From Bradyrhizobium sp. C9 (lineage in GTDB: Bacteria; Pseudomonadota; Alphaproteobacteria; Rhizobiales; Xanthobacteraceae): DNA of 64,000 nt. Location of the stretch: the NCBI RefSeq assembly GCF_002532045.1, contig NZ_NWTG01000001.1, positions 558,001-622,000 on the forward strand. Reading direction: 5' to 3'. This document shows positions 24,758-34,124 of this stretch, one piece after another (positions within the stretch are counted from its first letter, which is position 1; each line of letters begins with the position of its first letter). The translations under genes were made by a program, and so were the position numbers. The notes under the pieces are model-generated. The model was not told the origin of the DNA and did not search any database. It saw only the letters and a list, made by a program, of their open reading frames with translations.

Positions 24758-26176
24758 ATGCCGCTTCGCGTCAAAGTCAATGATATCGCCTTCTTCGAAC
24801 GGCCGCTGGCCTTCGCCCGGCCGTTCCGCTTCGGCGCGGTGACGATCACCGCGTCGACGCAGCTGTTCGTGCGGGTCGAGATCGAGGTGGAGGGCAAGGG
24901 CCGCGCCACCGGCGCCAGCGCCGAGATGTTGGCGCCGAAATGGTTCGACAAGCGGCCGCATCTGACGGCCGAGCAGACGGTTGACGAGCTACGCCGCGCG
25001 CTCGCAATCGCGCGCGAGCTCTATCTGGCAAACAAGGGTTTTGATACTGCGTTCGGCCTGCACGCTGCTTGCATTGGCGCCCAAGTCGAGGCTTGCGCGA
25101 AAGAGGACATTCCCCCGCTCGCCGCAGCTTTTGGTCCGGCGGAGATCGACAAGGCCGTTCTCGATGCATTGCTGCGTTGCGCCGGCGCGAATTTCTTCGA
25201 TGGCATGGCCGGCAACATCGCCGGCATCGATGCGAGATTATCGCCCGATTTGCAAGACGACGATGTCGCGAGGGTCCTCATACTAGCTAACGAATACCGC
25301 AACCACCGGATTCCGATCCGCCATACGGTCGGGCTCGATGACAAGATCGAAGGCGAGGGCGGGGTCGCAGACGTTAGGGAAAATAGTGGCGCGCGCTATT
25401 TCAAGCTCAAGCTCAATGGCGATCCGGAGCACGACGCGGCGCGATTGATCAGCATCGGGAAAGAGCTGGCTTCGCTTCCTTATGACTACGGCGTCACGCT
25501 GGACGCAAACGAGCAATACGCCGATATCGCTGGGCTCGGTGCGCTCGTCGATCGCCTTGAGCGTGATCCCGCCCTGATCCCGATCATGAGGAAATTGTGC
25601 TACATCGAGCAGCCGATGCCGCGCGATGTGACCTGGCAATCGCCGCTCGGCGCGCTCAGCCGCCGTGATTTCATCATCGACGAAGCCGATGATGGCTACG
25701 GCGCTTTATTGGCTGCGAGGTCGCTCGGCTATCACGGGATTTCGTCCAAGTCGTGCAAGGGGCTCTACAAGTCGATCGTCAACATGACGCGCATTGCGAA
25801 GTGGAACGATGACGGTGCGGAATGCGTCATTTGCTGTGAGGATCTCACCTGCCAGGCTGGCCTGGCCGTGCAGCAGGATTTGGCGCTGGGCGCGCTGATT
25901 TTGATCGGTGTCCCCCATGCCGAACGCAACGGCCACCATTACGTCGACGGCTTTGCCGACACGCCGACCGACGAAGCCGACGCTTTCCTCACCGCGCATC
26001 CGGATCTCTACTCGCGCGCCGGCGGCAAGGTTCGCCTTGCGATCCATGACGGCGATCTGCTGACGGGGTCGATCGCCGCAGCACCGGGCTTTGCCAGTTC
26101 GATCCATCCGGACTGGTCCACCATGCAGCCGCTCAAGCGGCCAACACCACGCGTTTCGCAGGAGCAGACAGGATGA
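24758..26176 (+). CDS. Enolase-superfamily enzyme (mandelate racemase/muconate lactonizing-like)
   Basis: A 472-residue enolase-superfamily protein, longer than the usual 360-400. Visible active-site set: Lys216-x-Lys218 (YFKLKLNG), metal ligands Asp249 (LDANEQY), Glu284 (IEQP) and Asp308/Glu309 (IIDEADDG), and Lys331 on the opposite face (SSKSCKG). Two facing lysines suggest a 1,1-proton-transfer or cycloisomerase type. It would abstract an alpha proton next to a carboxylate. Codon use between about 25010 and 25900 is less GC-biased than in its flanks. It overlaps the next gene by four bases (ATGA). Substrate unknown. Confidence 0.82.
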   Translation: MPLRVKVNDIAFFERPLAFARPFRFGAVTITASTQLFVRVEIEVEGKGRATGASAEMLAPKWFDKRPHLTAEQTVDELRRALAIARELYLANKGFDTAFGLHAACIGAQVEACAKEDIPPLAAAFGPAEIDKAVLDALLRCAGANFFDGMAGNIAGIDARLSPDLQDDDVARVLILANEYRNHRIPIRHTVGLDDKIEGEGGVADVRENSGARYFKLKLNGDPEHDAARLISIGKELASLPYDYGVTLDANEQYADIAGLGALVDRLERDPALIPIMRKLCYIEQPMPRDVTWQSPLGALSRRDFIIDEADDGYGALLAARSLGYHGISSKSCKGLYKSIVNMTRIAKWNDDGAECVICCEDLTCQAGLAVQQDLALGALILIGVPHAERNGHHYVDGFADTPTDEADAFLTAHPDLYSRAGGKVRLAIHDGDLLTGSIAAAPGFASSIHPDWSTMQPLKRPTPRVSQEQTG

Positions 26177-27324
26177 CGACCAAACGCCTCGGCCTGATCA
26201 TGAACGGCATTACGGGCCGGATGGGTCTCAACCAGCATCTGATCCGCTCGATCGTCGCGATCCGCGAGCAGGGCGGCGTGCAGCTGGCCAACGGCGACCG
26301 CATCATGCCCGATCCGATCCTGGTCGGCCGCGATGCCGAGAAGGTTGCCGCTTTGGCAAGGCGCTACAACATCGAGCGCCACACCACCGATCTCGATCGC
26401 GCGCTGGCCGACAACAGCGACACCGTGTTCTTCGATGCCGCGACAACGCAGGCGCGGCCCTCGCTGCTGACCAGGGCGATCAATGCCGGCAAGCATGTCT
26501 ATTGCGAGAAGCCGATCGCGACCAATCTGGAGGAAGCAGTTGCGGTCGTGAAGCTCGCCAATGCCAAGGGCCTGAAGCACGGCACAGTGCAGGACAAGCT
26601 ATTCCTGCCGGGACTGAAGAAGCTTGCCTTCCTGCGCGACTCCGGCTTCTTCGGCCGCATGCTCTCGGTGCGCGGCGAATTCGGCTATTGGGTGTTCGAG
26701 GGTGGTTGGCAGGAGGCGCAGCGGCCGTCCTGGAACTACCGCGCCGAGGATGGCGGCGGCATCATCCTGGATATGGTCTGCCACTGGCGCTACGTGCTCG
26801 ACAATCTGTTCGGGGAGGTCGAGAGCGTGGTCTGCATCGGGACGACGGATATCCCGGAACGCTATGACGAGAAGGGCAAGCAGTACCAGGCGACCGCCGA
26901 CGATTCCGCCTATGCCACCTTCAGGCTGAAGGGCGGCGTGATCGCGCATATCAACATGAGCTGGGTGACGCGGGTCTACCGCGACGACCTCGTCACCTTC
27001 CAGGTCGACGGCACCCATGGCTCGGCGGTAGCGGGCCTGACCGACTGCGTGATTCAGGCGCGCCAGGCGACGCCGCGGCCGGTGTGGAATCCGGACGAGA
27101 AGCGCATGCACGATTTCTATGCCGACTGGCAGAAGCTGCCCGAGAACGTCGTCTACGACAACGGTTTCAAGGAGCAGTGGGAGATGTTCATCCGCCATGT
27201 CTGCGAGGATGCGCCCTATAAATACACCCTGCTCGAAGGCGCCAAGGGCGTGCAGCTCGCCGAATGTGCGCTGAGGAGCTGGAAGGAGCGGCGCTGGATC
27301 GACGTCGCCGCGATCACGGTCTGA
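26173..27324 (+). CDS. Gfo/Idh/MocA-family NAD(P)-dependent oxidoreductase
   Basis: A 383-residue protein with an N-terminal Rossmann segment (GLIMNGITGRMG, residues 6-17) and the family Lys in CEKPIAT (about residue 115). The C-terminal alpha/beta domain carries a possible catalytic Asp-x3-His in GGGIILDMVCHW. The family oxidises or reduces sugar or inositol hydroxyls. Start ATG at 26173 overlaps the enolase stop. It lies in an operon with a TIM-barrel isomerase and a DUF993 protein, resembling keto-sugar or keto-inositol pathways. Confidence 0.9.
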   Translation: MTTKRLGLIMNGITGRMGLNQHLIRSIVAIREQGGVQLANGDRIMPDPILVGRDAEKVAALARRYNIERHTTDLDRALADNSDTVFFDAATTQARPSLLTRAINAGKHVYCEKPIATNLEEAVAVVKLANAKGLKHGTVQDKLFLPGLKKLAFLRDSGFFGRMLSVRGEFGYWVFEGGWQEAQRPSWNYRAEDGGGIILDMVCHWRYVLDNLFGEVESVVCIGTTDIPERYDEKGKQYQATADDSAYATFRLKGGVIAHINMSWVTRVYRDDLVTFQVDGTHGSAVAGLTDCVIQARQATPRPVWNPDEKRMHDFYADWQKLPENVVYDNGFKEQWEMFIRHVCEDAPYKYTLLEGAKGVQLAECALRSWKERRWIDVAAITV

Positions 27325-27338
27325 GAGAGGACTTTGTC

Positions 27339-28532
27339 ATGAACAAGCCGGTCCTGCCGAAATCGTCGCTGTCGCTGAAGCTGCCGACCGCTGGCGGCGG
27401 CCTCCAGACCTATCGCCTGGCGGCCTCGCGGACCTTTCCGGCGAAGCTCGAGGGCACGCTGAATCGCGTCGCGTTCTCTGCCGCGCATGTGGTGGCGGAT
27501 CCGCGCGCCGACGTCGATCCCTGGCTGACGGCAGCGATCGACTGGGACAGGACGATCGCATTCCGCGAGCACGTCTGGGATCTCGGCCTTGGCGTTGCCG
27601 AGGCGATGGACACAGCGCAGCGCGGCATGGGCCTTGATTGGGCGACCTCGCTCGAACTGATCCAGCGCTCGGTCAGGGCTGCGAAGGCCAGGCGCAACGC
27701 GCTGGTGTTCTCGGGCGCCGGCACCGACCATCTCGCGGTGGAGGACGCCAGGTCGATCGACGATGTGATCCGTGCCTATGAGGAACAGATCGCCGCGATC
27801 GAGAAGTCCGGTGGACGCATCATTCTGATGGCCTCGCGTGCGCTCGCCAAACTCGGCAGGAGCGCGGAAGACTATGCGAAGGTCTACGACCGCGTGCTGT
27901 CGCAGGTCCGCGAGCCTGTGATCATCCACTGGCTCGGCGACATGTTCGATCCGGCGCTGTCGGGCTACTGGGGCACGGCCGATCTCGACAAAGCGATGGA
28001 CATTGCGGTTGCGATCATCAACGCCAATGCGGCCAAGGTCGATGGCGTCAAGGTCTCGCTGCTCGACAAGCAGCGCGAGATCGACATGCGGCGCCGGCTC
28101 GATCCGCGCGTCAAGATGTACACCGGTGACGACTTCAATTATGCAGAGCTGATCGCCGGCGACGAGAAGGGCTTCTCCCACGCGCTGCTCGGCATCTTCG
28201 ACGCGATCGCGCCGGCGGCGTCCTATGCGCTGTCGCGGCTGGCTGCGGGCGACGAGGCCGGCTTCCATGACGTGCTGGGCCCGACCGTGCCGCTGTCGCG
28301 CCACATCTTCAAGGCGCCGACCCGCTTCTACAAGACCGGTATCGTGTTCATGGCTTATCTCAACGGCCACCAGGATCATTTCACGATGGTCGGCGGACAG
28401 GAAAGCGCGCGTTCGACCCTGCATCTCGCCGAGCTGTTCCGGCTCGCCGACCAGGCCGGGCTGCTCGCCAATCCGGAAGCTGCGACGCGCCGGATGGCGG
28501 CGATCATGGCCACACGGGGCGTTGACGCCTGA
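27339..28532 (+). CDS. DUF993-family protein, dihydrodipicolinate-synthase-like TIM barrel
   Basis: A 397-residue protein matching the DUF993 family from memory. The central part (VIIHWLGDMFDPALSGYWG and a later MYTGDDFNYAELIAGDEKG, quoted in part) looks like an aldolase-type TIM barrel. A Lys in VDGVKVSLLD is at a plausible Schiff-base place, as in DHDPS-type aldolases. GAGAGG precedes the ATG at 27339. No experimentally settled function is known to me; an aldolase or lyase step on a keto-sugar product is inference from the neighbours. Confidence 0.8.
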   Translation: MNKPVLPKSSLSLKLPTAGGGLQTYRLAASRTFPAKLEGTLNRVAFSAAHVVADPRADVDPWLTAAIDWDRTIAFREHVWDLGLGVAEAMDTAQRGMGLDWATSLELIQRSVRAAKARRNALVFSGAGTDHLAVEDARSIDDVIRAYEEQIAAIEKSGGRIILMASRALAKLGRSAEDYAKVYDRVLSQVREPVIIHWLGDMFDPALSGYWGTADLDKAMDIAVAIINANAAKVDGVKVSLLDKQREIDMRRRLDPRVKMYTGDDFNYAELIAGDEKGFSHALLGIFDAIAPAASYALSRLAAGDEAGFHDVLGPTVPLSRHIFKAPTRFYKTGIVFMAYLNGHQDHFTMVGGQESARSTLHLAELFRLADQAGLLANPEAATRRMAAIMATRGVDA

Positions 28533-29395
28533 TGCGTGATTTCTCTAGCGATCACCGCTGGCTGTCGTTGAACACGGCGACCGTCCGCAAGCAGGACGAT
28601 CTCATCGCCATCATCGAGGCCTGCGCACGCCACGGCATCCGCGCCATCGATCCCTGGCGCGACCAGGTCGCAGCCGTCGGCCTCGACCGTGCAGTGCGCG
28701 CGGTGAAAGATGCCGGCCTCGATCTCTCAGGCTATTGCCGCGGCGGCATGTTCACGGCGGATAGCGCTCACCGCAGCGAGGTGCGCGACGACAATCGCCG
28801 CGCGGTCGACGAGGCGGTCGCGCTCGGCGCGTCCTGCATCGTGCTGGTGGTCGGCGGCCTGCCGCAATATTCGCGGCCGGGCAGCGCAGCGTCCAAGGAT
28901 ATCGTGACGGCTCGATCCCAGGTGCATGACGGCATCGCCGAGATGCTGGACTATGCAAAACAGGCCAGATTGCCGCTCGCGATCGAACCGTTGCATCCGG
29001 CCTATGCCGCCGACCGCGCCTGCGTGAACACCACGAAGCATGCGCTCGACATCTGCGACGCGCTCGATCCCGGCCGCACCGGCGCGATCGGTGTTGCGCT
29101 CGACGTCTATCACATCTGGTGGGATCCCGAACTCGAGAGCCAGATCGCGCGCGCCGGCAAGGACCGGCTGCTCGCGTTCCACGTCTGCGACTGGCTGGTG
29201 CCGACCAGGGACATCCTCAACGACCGCGGCATGATGGGCGACGGCGTCATCGACATCAGATCGGTGCGCGCGATGGTCGAAGCGCAGGGCTTTGCCGGTT
29301 ATTCGGAGATCGAGATCTTCTCGAATGACTGGTGGAGCCGGCCGCTGGACGAGGTGCTGCGAACCTGCATCGAGCGGCACCGGACGATGGTCTGA
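28532..29395 (+). CDS. Sugar phosphate isomerase/epimerase-like TIM-barrel protein
   Basis: A 287-residue xylose-isomerase-like TIM barrel (AP_endonuc_2 fold). Metal-binding candidates: Glu in LPLAIEPLHP, Asp-Val-Tyr-His in VALDVYHIWWDPE, His in AFHVCDW and Glu in GYSEIEIFS. It overlaps the DUF993 stop by one base (TGATG), so the genes are coupled. The family isomerises or epimerises keto sugars or acts as inosose dehydratase (IolE). It is the last gene of the 21880-29395 run; a small CCACCG/CGGTGG hairpin follows at 29401-29415. Confidence 0.9.
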   Translation: MRDFSSDHRWLSLNTATVRKQDDLIAIIEACARHGIRAIDPWRDQVAAVGLDRAVRAVKDAGLDLSGYCRGGMFTADSAHRSEVRDDNRRAVDEAVALGASCIVLVVGGLPQYSRPGSAASKDIVTARSQVHDGIAEMLDYAKQARLPLAIEPLHPAYAADRACVNTTKHALDICDALDPGRTGAIGVALDVYHIWWDPELESQIARAGKDRLLAFHVCDWLVPTRDILNDRGMMGDGVIDIRSVRAMVEAQGFAGYSEIEIFSNDWWSRPLDEVLRTCIERHRTMV

Positions 29396-29508
29396 CCCGA
29401 CCACCGGTTCGGTGGACAAGGCGAGGCGTGCCCGTTATTCCGAATGCTGTGGGTGTGAACGGCACTGGGAGCCGCTAGACCCCGCGGTCCGGACTTTCGG
29501 AGCACAAC

Positions 29509-30654
29509 ATGCGCTTGAGCGATTGCCACAATTTCCATGACTTCCGCGAACTGGCAAGGCGCCGGCTTCCGGGGCCGATCTTCGATTATATCGACGGCGG
29601 GGCGGACGACGAGGCGACGCTTCGGCAGAACACCGCGAGTTTTGAGCGTTGCGATCTGGTGCCGAATATCCTGCGCGGCGTCGAGAATGTGGATCTCTCG
29701 GTCACTGTGATGGGCCAGAAGCTGGCAACGCCGTTCTATTGCTCGCCAACCGCGCTGCAACGCCTGTTTCATCATCAGGGTGAGCGGGCCGTCGCCGCCG
29801 CCGCGGCGAAATACGGAACGATGTTCGGCGTGTCCTCGCTCGGGACCGTGAGCCTGGAGGAACTGCGCAAGGCCTACGCGACGCCGCAGGTCTACCAGTT
29901 CTACTTTCACCGCGACCGCGGCCTGAACACGGCGATGATGCAGCGCGCCAAGCAGGCCGGCGTCAACGTGATGATGCTGACGGTCGACAGCATCACAGGC
30001 GGCAATCGCGAGCGCGACCTGCGCACCGGGTTCTCGATTCCTTTCCGGCTCACGCTCGGCGGCATGCTGCAATTCGCCATCAAGCCTGCCTGGGCCATCA
30101 ACTACGTCACCCATGAAAGCTTCAAGCTGCCGCAGCTCGACGAGCACGTCGACATGAGCGGCGGTGCGATGTCGATCGGGCGCTATTTCACGGAAATGCT
30201 CGATCCGGCCATGACATGGGATGACGTCGCGCAAATGGTTCGGCAGTGGAATGGCCAATTTTGCCTGAAAGGCGTCATGTCGGTTGACGATGCGAAGCGC
30301 GCGGTCGAGATCGGCTGCACCGGCATCATTCTGTCCAACCACGGCGGCCGGCAGCTCGACGGTTCACGGGCGGCGTTCGATCAGCTCGCCGAGATCGTCG
30401 ATGCCGTGGGCGACCGGATCGATGTGATGATGGACGGCGGCATCAAGCGCGGCAGTCACGTGCTGAAAGCGCTGTCGCTGGGCGCCAAAGCCGTTGGCCT
30501 CGGACGCTTCTACCTCTATCCGCTGGCGTCGGCCGGCCAGGCCGGAGTCGAGCGCGCGCTTGGTCTCTTGCAGGCTGAGTTGGTCCGGGACATCCGGCTG
30601 ATGGGGTGTTCCTCGATCAGCCAGCTCTCCCGCGCGAACCTGCGGTTCAGGTAG
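29509..30654 (+). CDS. FMN-dependent alpha-hydroxyacid dehydrogenase (L-lactate dehydrogenase/oxidase type)
   Basis: A 381-residue TIM barrel. The N-terminal FDYIDGGADDEATL segment holds the substrate Tyr. FMN-binding PFYCSPTALQRLFH, the Lys in FCLKGVMS and the active-site His in SNHGGRQLDGSRA are in order, ending with DGGIKRGSHVLKAL and GAKAVGLGR. It oxidises L-lactate or a related 2-hydroxyacid to the 2-oxoacid, passing electrons to quinone or oxygen. It starts 113 bp after the preceding operon, so may be a separate unit. Substrate beyond the family level is uncertain. Confidence 0.9.
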   Translation: MRLSDCHNFHDFRELARRRLPGPIFDYIDGGADDEATLRQNTASFERCDLVPNILRGVENVDLSVTVMGQKLATPFYCSPTALQRLFHHQGERAVAAAAAKYGTMFGVSSLGTVSLEELRKAYATPQVYQFYFHRDRGLNTAMMQRAKQAGVNVMMLTVDSITGGNRERDLRTGFSIPFRLTLGGMLQFAIKPAWAINYVTHESFKLPQLDEHVDMSGGAMSIGRYFTEMLDPAMTWDDVAQMVRQWNGQFCLKGVMSVDDAKRAVEIGCTGIILSNHGGRQLDGSRAAFDQLAEIVDAVGDRIDVMMDGGIKRGSHVLKALSLGAKAVGLGRFYLYPLASAGQAGVERALGLLQAELVRDIRLMGCSSISQLSRANLRFR

Positions 30655-30672
30655 CCGCCCGCTATCTCGCAG

Positions 30673-31887
30673 TCACGGAAGGTCCTGCGTCAGCGCGGTG
30701 CCGATCTGCTCCAGCGCCCAATCGACCTGATCGGGCGTAATCACCAGTGGCGGGGCGATCCGGATGGTGTGGTCGTGGGTGTCCTTGGCGAGGATGCCCT
30801 TCTCGCGCAGCAGCTCGCAATAGCGGCGGGCGGGACCGGCCTCGGGGTGAAGCTCGACCGCGAGCATCAGCCCGCGTCCACGGACCTCACGAACCGTGTT
30901 GGCGCGGATGCTGCGCAATCCTTCGAGAAAGCGCACGCCCTGTGCTGCTGCGTTTTCAATCATGCCTTCGTCGACCAGCACGCGCAGCGCTGCGCGTGCG
31001 ATCGCGCAAGCTAGTGGATTGCCGCCGAAGGTCGAGCCGTGCTGGCCGGGCTTCAGCGTGCCCAGCACCTCGTTGTTGGAGAGCACCGCGGAGACCGGAT
31101 AGAAGCCGCCGGACAGCGCCTTGCCGAGCAGCGTGACGTCGGCCTCGATGCCTTCGTGCTGTTCCGCCAGCAGTTTGCCTGTGCGGCCGAGCCCGGTCTG
31201 GATCTCGTCGAGGACCAGCATGATGTTGTTGCGCGTACAGAGCGCGCGGACTTCGGTGAAATAGCCCGCGGGCGGGATAATGACGCCGGCCTCGCCCTGG
31301 ATCGGCTCGACGAGGAAGGCAACGGTGTTGGGCGTGATTGAATCCTCCAGCGCCTTGACGTTGCCGAAGGGAATAATTTTGAAGCCCGGCGCGAACGGAC
31401 CGAAATGCGCGCGTGTGTCCGGGTCGGTGCTGAAGCCGACGATCGCCAGCGTGCGCCCGTGGAAATTGTCGGCGCAGACGATGATCTCGGCCTCGCCGTC
31501 AGGCACGCCCTTGACCTCGTAGCCCCATTTGCGCACCGACTTGATCGCGCTCTCCACCGCCTCCGCGCCGCTGTTCATCGGCAGCACCTTGTGCGAGCCG
31601 GTCAGCTCGGCGAGTTCCTCGTAGAACGGGGCGAGCTGGTCGTTGTGGAAGGCCCGCGAGGTCAATGTCAGCCGGCCGGCCTGCTCCACCATGGCGGCGA
31701 GGATTTTTGGATGGCAGTGGCCCTGATTGACCGCCGAATAGGCCGAAAGACAATCGAGGTAGCGTTTGCCGTCGGTATCCCAAACCCAGACGCCTTCGCC
31801 GCGCGACAGCACGACGCCGAGCGGCGCGTAGTTCTGGGCGCCGAACTGCGCTTCTCTCGCAATGAAATCGGTGACTGGCGGACGCAT
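30673..31887 (-). CDS. rocD: Ornithine aminotransferase
   Basis: A 404-residue class-III PLP aminotransferase. The protein starts [20 protein letters not shown], typical of ornithine-oxo-acid transaminase. PLP lysine lies in [15 protein letters not shown]; the cofactor Asp is in [27 protein letters not shown] binds the phosphate of the partner subunit. It converts ornithine and 2-oxoglutarate to glutamate semialdehyde and glutamate. The frame is open upstream, but ATG 31887 fits family length. The 12-bp palindrome ACCAAATTTGGT lies about 100 bp upstream. No arginase or putA gene is nearby. Confidence 0.93.
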   Translation of the reverse strand: MRPPVTDFIAREAQFGAQNYAPLGVVLSRGEGVWVWDTDGKRYLDCLSAYSAVNQGHCHPKILAAMVEQAGRLTLTSRAFHNDQLAPFYEELAELTGSHKVLPMNSGAEAVESAIKSVRKWGYEVKGVPDGEAEIIVCADNFHGRTLAIVGFSTDPDTRAHFGPFAPGFKIIPFGNVKALEDSITPNTVAFLVEPIQGEAGVIIPPAGYFTEVRALCTRNNIMLVLDEIQTGLGRTGKLLAEQHEGIEADVTLLGKALSGGFYPVSAVLSNNEVLGTLKPGQHGSTFGGNPLACAIARAALRVLVDEGMIENAAAQGVRFLEGLRSIRANTVREVRGRGLMLAVELHPEAGPARRYCELLREKGILAKDTHDHTIRIAPPLVITPDQVDWALEQIGTALTQDLP

Positions 31888-31983
31888 GCTTCGTCGCTCC
31901 AGCTGTGCCGGCACAATGGGAGCCGTCCTGCACATTATCACTGATTTGGGTATCGGCCCGCACCGCTTAAAGGATTGCTGTGG

Positions 31984-31995
31984 ACCAAATTTGGT
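31984..31995. promoter_or_regulatory. Perfect 12-bp palindrome ACCAAATTTGGT upstream of rocD
   Basis: A perfect dyad 97 bp upstream of the rocD start codon and before the stop of the upstream channel gene (which runs in the same direction). Possible operator for a regulator of ornithine catabolism; the regulator is not identified. Confidence 0.35.
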
Positions 31996-32017
31996 GAATT
32001 CCGTCAGCGTCGCTGCG

Positions 32018-32695
32018 CTACAAATCCTGGTCGCGGTGCGCGATCTCGAGCGTGACGAGCCGGGCGAGCAGTGTCGCCGGATAGAGCTGGCCGAAGACCG
32101 CCTCGACATTGCACAGGCTGCGCGCAATCGGATGCAGCGGCGCGACGTCGCCATAGCCTGTTGTCGTGAGCGTCGCGAAGGAGAAATAGATCAGCTGGCT
32201 TGCGAGCGACGGGCGGTCCTCGACCTTCATGCCGGCAAACGCATCCGGCACCAGTGTGCCGATGAAGGTGTAGAGCGCCGAGAAGACCACCGCTACCGTG
32301 AGATAGAGCAGGACTGCGCCGATCACCCGGTGATAGGTGACGCGTCCGGGCGCGAAGGTCGCGCGCGCCACCGTCACCGCCATGGTGATGCCGACCAGCA
32401 GCCATGAGCCCGCGAACAGATTGAGGTCGAGGATCGAGGGCGAGCGCAGCCGCAGGATCGCGCCGGTCACGATCATCGCGAGCGCGACCAGCATGGTGAC
32501 GACGGCGATCGCGCTGCCCGACATCACGAACACGCCGCCGACCAGAAAGATCGCAAGCAGCAGCTCGAACACCTGAAACTCGAACAGGCCGAGCGCCTGC
32601 AGCGGCGCCACCACGAACATCATGATCAGCAGCAGCACGGTGAGCACCGTCAGCAGCGAATCGCCCCAGCGCTCGCGCAATTGCTGGACGGTCAT
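32018..32695 (-). CDS. Two-TM-pore potassium channel family protein
   Basis: A 225-residue membrane protein. The N-terminal half has about four hydrophobic segments ([64 protein letters not shown]). The C-terminal half has an Ion_trans_2 pore: a TM, pore helix [13 protein letters not shown] with the K+ selectivity signature TTTGYGD, and a final TM. The ATG at 32695 lies 5 bp after the stop of the P450 gene, so they are probably cotranscribed. No RCK/TrkA-N regulatory domain is attached. Confidence 0.88.
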   Translation of the reverse strand: MTVQQLRERWGDSLLTVLTVLLLIMMFVVAPLQALGLFEFQVFELLLAIFLVGGVFVMSGSAIAVVTMLVALAMIVTGAILRLRSPSILDLNLFAGSWLLVGITMAVTVARATFAPGRVTYHRVIGAVLLYLTVAVVFSALYTFIGTLVPDAFAGMKVEDRPSLASQLIYFSFATLTTTGYGDVAPLHPIARSLCNVEAVFGQLYPATLLARLVTLEIAHRDQDL

Positions 32696-32699
32696 CGGA

Positions 32700-33923
32700 T
32701 CACGCACCGCGCCGGCATGGCACGCTGAGGAAGCCGCGGAAGCGCACCCGGCCGCCGCGCACCAGCTCGCCGTCGAGCACATAGTTCGGGAAGCGCTTGA
32801 GGAAGCGTGAGATCGCGATGGCGCCTTCGAGGCGCGCCAGCGCCATGCCGGCGCATTGATGCGCGCCGGTCCCGAAGGCGAGGTGGCGGTTTGGCGTGCG
32901 TGCGACGTCGAAACCTTCAGGGTTGGGGAACTGCGCGGGGTCGCGGTTGGCGGCGCCGATGCACAGCGTGACCAGCGTGCCGGGGGGCATCTTGATGCCG
33001 CCGAGCTCGGTCTCCTCCACGATCATCCGGTTGCCGAGCTGGTTCGAGCTCTCGTAGCGCAGCATCTCTTCAACGGCGGTCTTGATGAGCTCGGGCTGCG
33101 CGATCAGCCGCTGCTTCTCTTCGGGATGTTGCGTGAGCGTCACCAGCCCGTTGCCGATCAGGTTGGTCGTCGTCTCATGGCCGGCGTTAAGCAGGAAGAT
33201 GCAGTTGTGCAGCAATTCCTTGGCGGTCAGCCGCTCGCCATTGTCCTCGCCCTGGATCAATCGCGTCAGCACGTCGCGCTCGGGATTACCTGGCTTGGCG
33301 CGGCGGCGTTCGACCAGGGTTTCGAGATAGGCGAGGAAATCCTTCACCGCATCGTTGCCGCGGTCGAAGGCGTCCTTGGCGATCACGGGCTCCAGCGCGC
33401 CCAAGATCGCCAGCGACCAGTCGCGCAGCGGTTCGCGCTCGTCGTGCGGCACGTCGAGCAAATTGCCGATCACCTCGACCGGGATTGCGGAGGCGAAATC
33501 GCCGATCAGCTCGAAGCGGTCTTTCGTGGCGATCCGGTCGAGCAGGCTGTCGACCAGTGCGATCAGGTCCGGCTCCATGCCGGCGATCGCGCGTGGCGAC
33601 AACGCGCCCATGATCAGCCGCCGGACGCGGGTGTGCGCCGGCGGATCGTTGAAGACGAGGCTGGTCGTGTGGTGCTCATAGAGCAGCGAGTTGCCGTATT
33701 TCGGCAGGAACTCCTTCTTCTTGTCGGAGGAGAACGTCTTGGTGTTCTTGTAGGCGGCGATCAGGTCGTCGTAGCGGGTGAGAAAATAGCAGCCGTTCGG
33801 CAGCCGCTTGACCGGCGCGTGCCCGCGCAGCGCGCGATAGGTCGGGTAGGGGTCCGCGTAGAAGTCGGCCGTCAGCTTTTCCAGGTCGAAGCCGTCAGCC
33901 AGCTCTCGCGCGTGCCCGTTCAT
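32700..33923 (-). CDS. Cytochrome P450 (soluble bacterial class I type)
   Basis: A 407-residue P450. I-helix oxygen-activation motif AGHETTT, K-helix ExxR in EMLRYESSNQ, and heme ligand Cys357 in FGTGAHQCAG. Length and lack of membrane anchor are typical of CYP105/107/109-like soluble enzymes that need ferredoxin and ferredoxin reductase. A TTG at 33938 is in frame, but ATG 33923 is the more likely start. Substrate unknown. Upstream of the channel gene and divergent from the TPP enzyme genes (201 bp apart). Confidence 0.92.
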   Translation of the reverse strand: MNGHARELADGFDLEKLTADFYADPYPTYRALRGHAPVKRLPNGCYFLTRYDDLIAAYKNTKTFSSDKKKEFLPKYGNSLLYEHHTTSLVFNDPPAHTRVRRLIMGALSPRAIAGMEPDLIALVDSLLDRIATKDRFELIGDFASAIPVEVIGNLLDVPHDEREPLRDWSLAILGALEPVIAKDAFDRGNDAVKDFLAYLETLVERRRAKPGNPERDVLTRLIQGEDNGERLTAKELLHNCIFLLNAGHETTTNLIGNGLVTLTQHPEEKQRLIAQPELIKTAVEEMLRYESSNQLGNRMIVEETELGGIKMPPGTLVTLCIGAANRDPAQFPNPEGFDVARTPNRHLAFGTGAHQCAGMALARLEGAIAISRFLKRFPNYVLDGELVRGGRVRFRGFLSVPCRRGA

Positions 33924-34124
33924 GGCGATCCAGCCCAATTGGTTTCATTTGCAACTATCGTAGGCCGCGGGCGACCACCGCGCAACAGAATTTGCGTACC
34001 GGGCATTGCGCGCCATGCGCCGCGCGATGCGAGCAAATCGCAGAGCCATATGCGGTTTTGCGCTTTGATGAAGCGCGCGCGCCTCTCTACAGTCGCGGCC
34101 AAACAACAGAGACCGGAAACGCCG

